16,919 nucleotides of DNA from Strigomonas culicis. Its lineage: Eukaryota; Euglenozoa; Kinetoplastea; Trypanosomatida; Trypanosomatidae. The notes under the pieces were generated by a model, which was not told the DNA's origin, made no database searches, and saw nothing but the letters and a program-made list of their open reading frames with translations. Of this stretch, positions 13,201 through 16,919 are shown piece after piece; position 1 is the first letter of the stretch; every line of letters begins with the position of its first letter. Position numbers and translations under genes: made by a program. The DNA lies in NCBI GenBank assembly GCA_000482145.1, contig AUXH01000423.1:1-16919 (forward strand). The letters are read 5' to 3'.

Positions 13201-14757
13201 CCCATGGACAAAGCACGGGAACATGTCGAGGAAGGGAAAGTCGAGCCACCACGTTCCCTGGATCAAGCTCTCCACCATGTGCACCGTGTCCTCCGCGCAG
13301 GGCTCGGGGAAGCGGAGAAGGTAGAGCTCGCCGTTCTGGCACGCGACAAGAAAGAGGTCGCGGACGCTGAGCCAGCGGACAAAGGAAATGTCCGAGCTCA
13401 CCTGCGTCGTGGCGCTTCCGTGCAGGGTGTACGTTTCCTCTGTCGCGCGCACAAAGTGGATGGAGTTCTCGTCGCACACGACGATGAGCCCCTTCGCGTT
13501 CGCTTGGCAGATCTTGGGACGGAAGGTATCATTTAGTGCGTCACACCAGAGCTCCTGCCCCGTCAGGGTGTTAAAGCCGCGGAACACACCCTCCGTGCAA
13601 ATCGTGGCCAGTCGTTTGCCCCCGTAGTAGGTGCACGCGTCCACAAGCTGCATCGTCTCCTCCGGCACAAAGTAGTCCAACGAGGCATGGGACTTGACCA
13701 CGGCAAAGCGGCCATCGACGCAGCATACGACAAAGCCAGCACCCTCCACCGCATCCACGCGGAGTACAGGCGACGGCAGCGACTGCTTGACTGGGACCAG
13801 TGCCTGTGGCACAGCGGGGGCGGCAGCGTCCCCCTCTTCCTCCTTCCCCGACGGTAACTGGACGGCGTAGATGCCTTCCTTTCCACTGACGTACACATCG
13901 TTGGCCTCTTTGCTTGTCCACATCTGCACCAGCGCCATTGGTTCGCTTGTGGTGGCGAGCAACTGCACCTGGTCCCCGGTCAGGGAGAAGATGCTGCCCT
14001 TCTCCGTTCCGATCAGAAGGACATCCTCACCGGGCTTCTCCACAATGACCGTTGCCGCTTCATTGAGCGAGTGCAGGGTCTCCAGCTTGTTGCTGTTCTC
14101 GGCGTCCAGGTGGACCCGAAAGAGGTTGCCCTGCTGCGTTCCAAAAACGATGCCAGACGGCTGGCTGCGGGCGGACCGAATGACCATGTTGTCGTCCTCG
14201 TAGAGGCTGTAGGAAGAGTAGGTGCCATTTAAAAAGCTAAAGCCACTGATGCTATTTTCCGTCACGACAAAAAAGTCATTGCGGCTCACGGTGCACGTTG
14301 ACGGGATGAGGCAAACAATGTTTTCCTCCTGGAGCTCGACCACGCTGGAAAGTGTGTACTTCTTGTTCGCTTGCAGCGTGAAAACCTTGACAACTGGATT
14401 GGGGACGGCGCAGCGAACAAAGAGTGTTGTGCCGTTGTTGGCGAACACCAATTGCTCAACTTGCACAGAGGCGACCTCTGAGATCTCGCACATGAGGTGC
14501 ATCGTATCTGCTTGGTCGTAAAAGTACAGAGAAACAGAGAGGCGCTTCTCTGTAAAGCAAATAATCCCATCCACATCGTTAACCGCAATCTTGTCCACTT
14601 CATAGACACCACTGGACGGCTTCCACAGCCGTACTCTCTGAGAGTCCTTTTCGTAGATGAGTATACTATTAGACGATGCTACATACACCTGCTTTGCGTC
14701 TGCGACAAAGGCTTGCGGCGAGTTGTAGCCAAACACAACCCCGGACTCAAAGGGCAT
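10261..14757 (-). CDS. CFAP43: CFAP43/44-family axonemal protein, most likely CFAP43
   Basis: 1498 residues from the ATG at 14755-14757, the largest gene here. Residues about 1-655 are beta-rich with repeated WD-like blades (for example VVFGTQQGNLFRV-type units near 203-215, IGTEKGSIFSL at 249-259, CVDGRFAVV at 346-354, SSGADGRVVIRDI at 577-589, VCGSRHDGVLHLV at 634-646), consistent with two propellers. From about 685 to the end it is mostly coiled coil with charged helices. A segment with KKCCDTM and EVHNYQI resembles the CFAP43 signature between propeller and coiled coil as I remember it. CFAP43 and CFAP44 form the tether/tether-head complex linking the inner-arm dynein f/I1 motor to the outer doublet; in Trypanosoma brucei they are needed for flagellar motility. 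CFAP44 is the alternative. The adjacency to an NrkA-type kinase supports CFAP43, since I recall the same pair being neighbours in T. brucei, unchecked here. Confidence 0.78.
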   Translation of the reverse strand: MPFESGVVFGYNSPQAFVADAKQVYVASSNSILIYEKDSQRVRLWKPSSGVYEVDKIAVNDVDGIICFTEKRLSVSLYFYDQADTMHLMCEISEVASVQVEQLVFANNGTTLFVRCAVPNPVVKVFTLQANKKYTLSSVVELQEENIVCLIPSTCTVSRNDFFVVTENSISGFSFLNGTYSSYSLYEDDNMVIRSARSQPSGIVFGTQQGNLFRVHLDAENSNKLETLHSLNEAATVIVEKPGEDVLLIGTEKGSIFSLTGDQVQLLATTSEPMALVQMWTSKEANDVYVSGKEGIYAVQLPSGKEEEGDAAAPAVPQALVPVKQSLPSPVLRVDAVEGAGFVVCCVDGRFAVVKSHASLDYFVPEETMQLVDACTYYGGKRLATICTEGVFRGFNTLTGQELWCDALNDTFRPKICQANAKGLIVVCDENSIHFVRATEETYTLHGSATTQVSSDISFVRWLSVRDLFLVACQNGELYLLRFPEPCAEDTVHMVESLIQGTWWLDFPFLDMFPCFVHGEGDIINLLVHSADKDTKLYALEKKRDSETKVLRPLFLMRDHSSGGTQIGRLTDTTIFSSGADGRVVIRDIAHYQTKLSPIPPSKEKRKPEKEIAVRQFGRGGVSSVCLTAGGLLVCGSRHDGVLHLVRPDIAPVPSWKEPTWTRRKIKPLMDALSGNSEDAGQESETRRKGNLQQQRQELYARLETLKASWAAAMVDKDPQVPVSALVVDRRKEEFETECEEAIDTMNVDEYYHTLTNEFTQDNIRKKCCDTMDVSRCKITSLLILGVEVHNYQILKATRERQQLVRKVAFLRKLQLKASTGHRFHGLREMEGTTVIATAENGNANAGTDAALSASPSSLFYAPQDLYTHSRLIIQGILLRSRVLELKDAFNRKFTDLRELKKGVLSQMEERNQRCVKILRQLDQPIEGLFHPYVDPEEDMSTLFTVADDELPPDVRELLQHKSDVTIYSPANEAALKQWMDGLEKDVDVVRVHITPPDFADETKDSFVPPDERTEDQLRIVDEYEKKLKEETEAVNQRKEALRNEFAALQKETQKAATQVDEELKVLQQTRLVASEQIDEAELYAISLFQHVLLVAAFYQQYAHLNTEARRAQKKVVYTRTLLEAKRTSANAILAEIESLEEEYGKYISSVCDDAPFNDKTHGDKMIRRLTRWKNKYDENKATVPSKETPVDNFPPDLWAAFCDHCEELSEMKSEINTLDEQHRAETEAFTAIEEQVHNWENQVNECNVMRATIRREFVSHLLDTTEIYYLHQGQIQDESATATSDFKTSFLRWDNDVHAHNKLLLQSDSEAQALLQKIGKRKKNMKQTEWETERLQYCIGTLEMELRHLHTLRITRQMQEWLSGDVSATEERTLEGIAKHMDFVNVSMKKKVDDLHATALRLKAQIADRTTENGAIDGQFQQLKGNVEDLQTVQTMVEAHADGSEHFTRRAKDIYETAELEELARTQQEELLRLKREVDRLRERTFPSFAVVSKRTM

Positions 14758-14777
14758 GAAGGGGAGAAATGACCACG

Positions 14778-14789
14778 AAAAAAAAAAAA
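14778..14789. repeat. A12 tract (poly-U in the CFAP43-like mRNA leader)
   Basis: Twelve A on the printed strand, 20 bases upstream of the CFAP43-like ATG. On the transcribed strand this is U12, and no AG occurs between it and the ATG. Confidence 0.95.
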
Positions 14790-14802
14790 GAATCTACTGA
14801 AA

Positions 14803-14838
14803 CTAACAAAGTGAGACGCCCCGTGGAGAGAGGGTACA
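14803..14838 (-). promoter_or_regulatory. possible spliced-leader acceptor for the CFAP43-like gene
   Basis: On the minus strand TTGTACCCTCTCTCC (14824-14838), a short GC-rich piece and CTCACTTTGTT are followed by AG at 14803-14804, with further AGs at 14798-14799 and 14795-14796. The leader would be about 37-45 bases and would itself contain the U12 tract. The later poly(U) tract cannot use a downstream AG without cutting into codon 4. Confidence 0.5.
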
Positions 14839-14888
14839 ACAATAGATTTTCCTTTTGGTTGCACAATTCTATGTAAACACCTCTTCAA

Positions 14889-14909
14889 TATATATATACA
14901 TATATATAT
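14889..14909. repeat. interrupted TA microsatellite
   Basis: TA repeats with a single C interruption (TATATATATACATATATATAT), in the kinase 3' flank. Confidence 0.9.
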
Positions 14910-15025
14910 CGAAGGAGGAGAAACATATATGCTGTTTTTTTTTTTTTTACGGACAACAACGATAACAAATAAGCGTAATGAAGGTAACACTTCGACCAAC
15001 TTCTACACAGCGACATGAAAGATAC

Positions 15026-15044
15026 AATAAATAAATAAATAAAT
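15026..15044. repeat. AATA tetranucleotide repeat
   Basis: AATA repeated about 4.75 times (AATAAATAAATAAATAAAT) in the spacer upstream of the CFAP43-like gene. Confidence 0.9.
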
Positions 15045-15126
15045 GATAACAATAAAAAACAATCCAATCGTAGCAACGACGGTGGCAAACACGGGCTGTA
15101 AAACTATACGGATGCGACACGGATTG

Positions 15127-15141
15127 TATATATATATATAT
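15127..15141. repeat. short TA microsatellite
   Basis: Seven TA units plus a T, in the same spacer; one of several simple repeats concentrated between the kinase and CFAP43-like genes. Confidence 0.9.
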
Positions 15142-15210
15142 GCAGATAAAATGGTGCACATGACCCAACAACCAAGCACCAGTTGTTCAAGCACATGCCT
15201 ACATACATGT

Positions 15211-15223
15211 AAAAAAAAAAAAA
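15211..15223. repeat. A13 tract
   Basis: Thirteen A on the printed strand, U13 in the kinase transcript's 3' region; a homopolymer of the kind that often marks pyrimidine tracts directing processing in this group. Confidence 0.95.
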
Positions 15224-15379
15224 TACATTAGCCATCACCACAATTCTTTTTACGTGTTTTTTATTATTATTTCTTTGTGCTGGGGAAAGGAAACAAAAAT
15301 ACCCCCACGAAAACTCTTCATTTACCATGCTACACTTCATTTTTTTTTGTTATTGTTGAAAAAAAAGACATCATCTTCT

Positions 15380-16675
15380 TCACGCAATGCCAAGACCGCG
15401 CTGGATCGCATGGATCCATTCCTCCATATTCTCTTTGGACTCTGCTTCAAACCACATGGACTTCCCGCCTATTGTGTTGAGCGCAAAAACAAAGTCCCGC
15501 TTCGCCGTCGTGCTGGGCACAGGGCACACGCTCTGTACCTGTTCCAAGCTAAGCGCCTTTGCCTCCGTGTCCGCCTCCGTTTCGGAGAGAATGAGATGAC
15601 CTTTTTGCACCTGCAAGTAGCGCTTTTTCCACGAGTGGTTGTTGTCCCCACCGCGGAGCTTCTTCACGTAGCCCTTGAAGGTGACGCTCTTGTTGATTTG
15701 TCCTACCGGATTGTTTCTAGGCTCCTCTACGGTTTCGTTGGAGAGGATTTCTGTCACGTGCGCAATAAGCGCCTCCTTCACCGGCTCCGTGATGCGCGCA
15801 TTCTTCTTGACCGTGTGCATGAACACTTTGAGGCCCTCGCGCACATACGGAAAGCGAAAGACATCCCGCACGCTGGGTCTCTCATTGGCATCGCACACGA
15901 GGATCTGGCGCACCACGTTGCGAAAGTCGGAGGAAAAGCGGTCCGGCAGCGGCTCATAGTCGCCACTAAGCACTTTGGACATGAGCCCCTTCATATTCGT
16001 CGCGGTGAAGGGGCGCTTCAGCGCCATAATCTCGTACAGCAGAACACCCAGCGACCAGACATCCGCCTTCTTGCTGTACCGCTGGTTGTTCCAGAGCTCT
16101 GGTGCAAGGTAGTAGGGCGTGCCGCAGAAGGTGTTCGCGACGACGCCCGAGACGGTGTCGTCGTACTGGTGACTAAACCCAAAATCACCCAGTTTGATCA
16201 GACCCGTAGATGTCAACAACACGTTCGCGCCTTTAATGTCGCGGTGAAGCATCTTGTGGCTGTGGATGTGGTCGAGCGCGAGGCACAGCTGCAGAAAAAG
16301 AAACAACGCTTCGTGCTCCTGAAAATACTTGAAGGTGTCTTGCGCACGGTTTTTGATCTGCCGGTCGAGGTCGCCCGAGTCCGCAAACTCCATCACAATG
16401 AGCAAGTGCTCGTTTTCCTCGTGGTCTTCCACGTACTGAATAATGTTCGGGTGGTTGCAAATCGCGAGGCACTTGATCTCGCTGTAGGCGTAGCCCCTAT
16501 CGCGCGGTGACATTTTGCTAAGGTCCATGGTCTTGGCCACAAAAATGGCCTCGTCCGACTTGCGTTGAACGAGCCATGCTTCGCCGTACGATCCATTGCC
16601 AATGAGCTTCTTCCTCGTGTACTTGAACTGCCCTTCCGTTCCGGGGGCTCCCAGAATGGAACCGAAACTTGCCAT
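15380..16675 (-). CDS. NRKA: Nek-family serine/threonine kinase with C-terminal PH domain (NrkA type)
   Basis: 431 residues from the ATG at 16673-16675; an in-frame GTG three codons upstream is not a likely start. All kinase essentials are present: Gly loop GNGSYGEA (26-33), Lys48, helix C Glu66, HRDIKGAN (144-151), DFG (164-166) and CGTPYYLAPE (184-193), so it should be active. The catalytic domain covers about 20-278 and is closest to the Nek (NIMA-related) family. Residues about 331-428 form a pleckstrin-homology domain (VTFKGYVKKL, then WKKRYLQVQ and the conserved Trp420 in the closing helix), which may bind phosphoinositides or partner proteins. The kinase-plus-PH order and the length match the trypanosome NrkA/NrkB kinases, which have been linked to life-cycle differentiation in Trypanosoma brucei. 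It is the first visible gene of the array. Confidence 0.9.
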   Translation of the reverse strand: MASFGSILGAPGTEGQFKYTRKKLIGNGSYGEAWLVQRKSDEAIFVAKTMDLSKMSPRDRGYAYSEIKCLAICNHPNIIQYVEDHEENEHLLIVMEFADSGDLDRQIKNRAQDTFKYFQEHEALFLFLQLCLALDHIHSHKMLHRDIKGANVLLTSTGLIKLGDFGFSHQYDDTVSGVVANTFCGTPYYLAPELWNNQRYSKKADVWSLGVLLYEIMALKRPFTATNMKGLMSKVLSGDYEPLPDRFSSDFRNVVRQILVCDANERPSVRDVFRFPYVREGLKVFMHTVKKNARITEPVKEALIAHVTEILSNETVEEPRNNPVGQINKSVTFKGYVKKLRGGDNNHSWKKRYLQVQKGHLILSETEADTEAKALSLEQVQSVCPVPSTTAKRDFVFALNTIGGKSMWFEAESKENMEEWIHAIQRGLGIA

Positions 16676-16774
16676 GGCACACACGGGTGGCGGTACAAGC
16701 GAGTGAGTGAATGTTTAGAATAAAAGCACGGTATATATATAAAAAAATAACAATAAAAAGAAGATCTATACAAA

Positions 16775-16808
16775 CTGTGGTGAAACGAGTGAAGGGGAAA
16801 CGAGAGAC
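16775..16808 (-). promoter_or_regulatory. predicted spliced-leader acceptor for the kinase gene
   Basis: On the minus strand CTCTCGTTTCCCCTTCACTCG (about 16785-16805) leads to CACAG with the AG at 16775-16776; another AG is at 16766-16767. The leader would be about 99 or 90 bases. Between 16766 and the ATG there is no AG at all, so no later acceptor is available. Confidence 0.55.
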
Positions 16809-16919
16809 GCATAAGAGTGAACAGACAAAAGGGATCATTCTTTTGGTTGCGCAGAATGAAATTCACTGAAAACAATACATTCGCACATAAGCATACAAAT
16901 AGAAAAGAAAATATGCATG

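Larger units (their letters stand above)
14758..15379. other. 622-base spacer between the kinase and the CFAP43-like gene
   Basis: No credible gene. It contains the kinase 3' UTR and a collection of simple repeats: TA runs at 14889-14909 and 15127-15141, a T14 run at 14935-14948, AATA units at 15026-15044, and an A13 run at 15211-15223. The AT-richness and short non-conserved ORFs indicate non-coding DNA. Confidence 0.7.

Noticed and set aside
14889..15141. TA-rich tracts considered as TATA promoters or a replication origin
   Set aside because: Protein genes in this group lack TATA-type promoters and are transcribed polycistronically; the tracts are simple microsatellites with no further structure.
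15254..16510. 418-codon open frame on the plus strand, antisense to the kinase gene
   Set aside because: The minus strand encodes a kinase with every catalytic motif intact. The plus-strand translation has no recognisable domain and begins in low-complexity spacer.
1..16919. CRISPR arrays, insertion sequences, tRNA or rRNA genes, viral genes
   Set aside because: None seen on either strand: no regularly spaced repeats, no transposase, reverse transcriptase or capsid motifs, and no tRNA-like or rRNA-like sequence.

Overview
The window is a kinetoplastid (trypanosomatid-type) nuclear sequence. Nine protein genes all lie on the minus strand, intron-free, one after another from right to left, as in a polycistronic transcription unit. 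Coding regions are G+C-rich. The spacers are A-rich on the printed strand (U-rich in the transcript) and carry poly(A)/poly(T) and dinucleotide or trinucleotide tracts. Most genes are preceded, in the transcribed direction, by a pyrimidine tract followed by an AG, as expected for spliced-leader trans-splicing acceptors. Gene content (NrkA-type Nek kinase with PH domain, CFAP43-like axonemal protein, Cho2/PEM1-type methyltransferase, ATG10, LIT1-like ZIP transporter) fits this group. I cannot name the species.

In order of transcription (right to left): a Nek-family kinase with a C-terminal PH domain (15380-16675); a 1498-residue beta-propeller plus coiled-coil protein of the CFAP43/44 axonemal family (10261-14757); a roadblock/LC7 dynein light chain (9650-9997); a divergent FAD-monooxygenase-fold protein with eroded cofactor motifs (8264-9433); a tandem-domain phosphatidylethanolamine N-methyltransferase (6105-7886); a 758-residue coiled-coil protein ending in a polybasic stretch and Cys-Cys (3164-5440); an ATG10-like E2 enzyme (2084-2590); a small J-domain protein with one membrane segment (1218-1814); and the first 320 residues of a ZIP metal transporter that runs off the left edge (1-961).

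Functional themes: the right half is flagellar or cytoskeletal (Nek kinase, CFAP43-like, roadblock). The left half is membrane and metal biology (PE methylation, autophagy conjugation, ZIP transport). Neighbouring genes in a kinetoplastid unit need not share a function, so these groupings are only suggestive.

No undescribed multi-gene system is evident. The points most worth a second look are the Cys-Cys tail of the coiled-coil protein, the eroded FAD protein, a 16-bp imperfect hairpin in the spacer at 2951-2998, and splice-site geometry that moves or constrains start codons.
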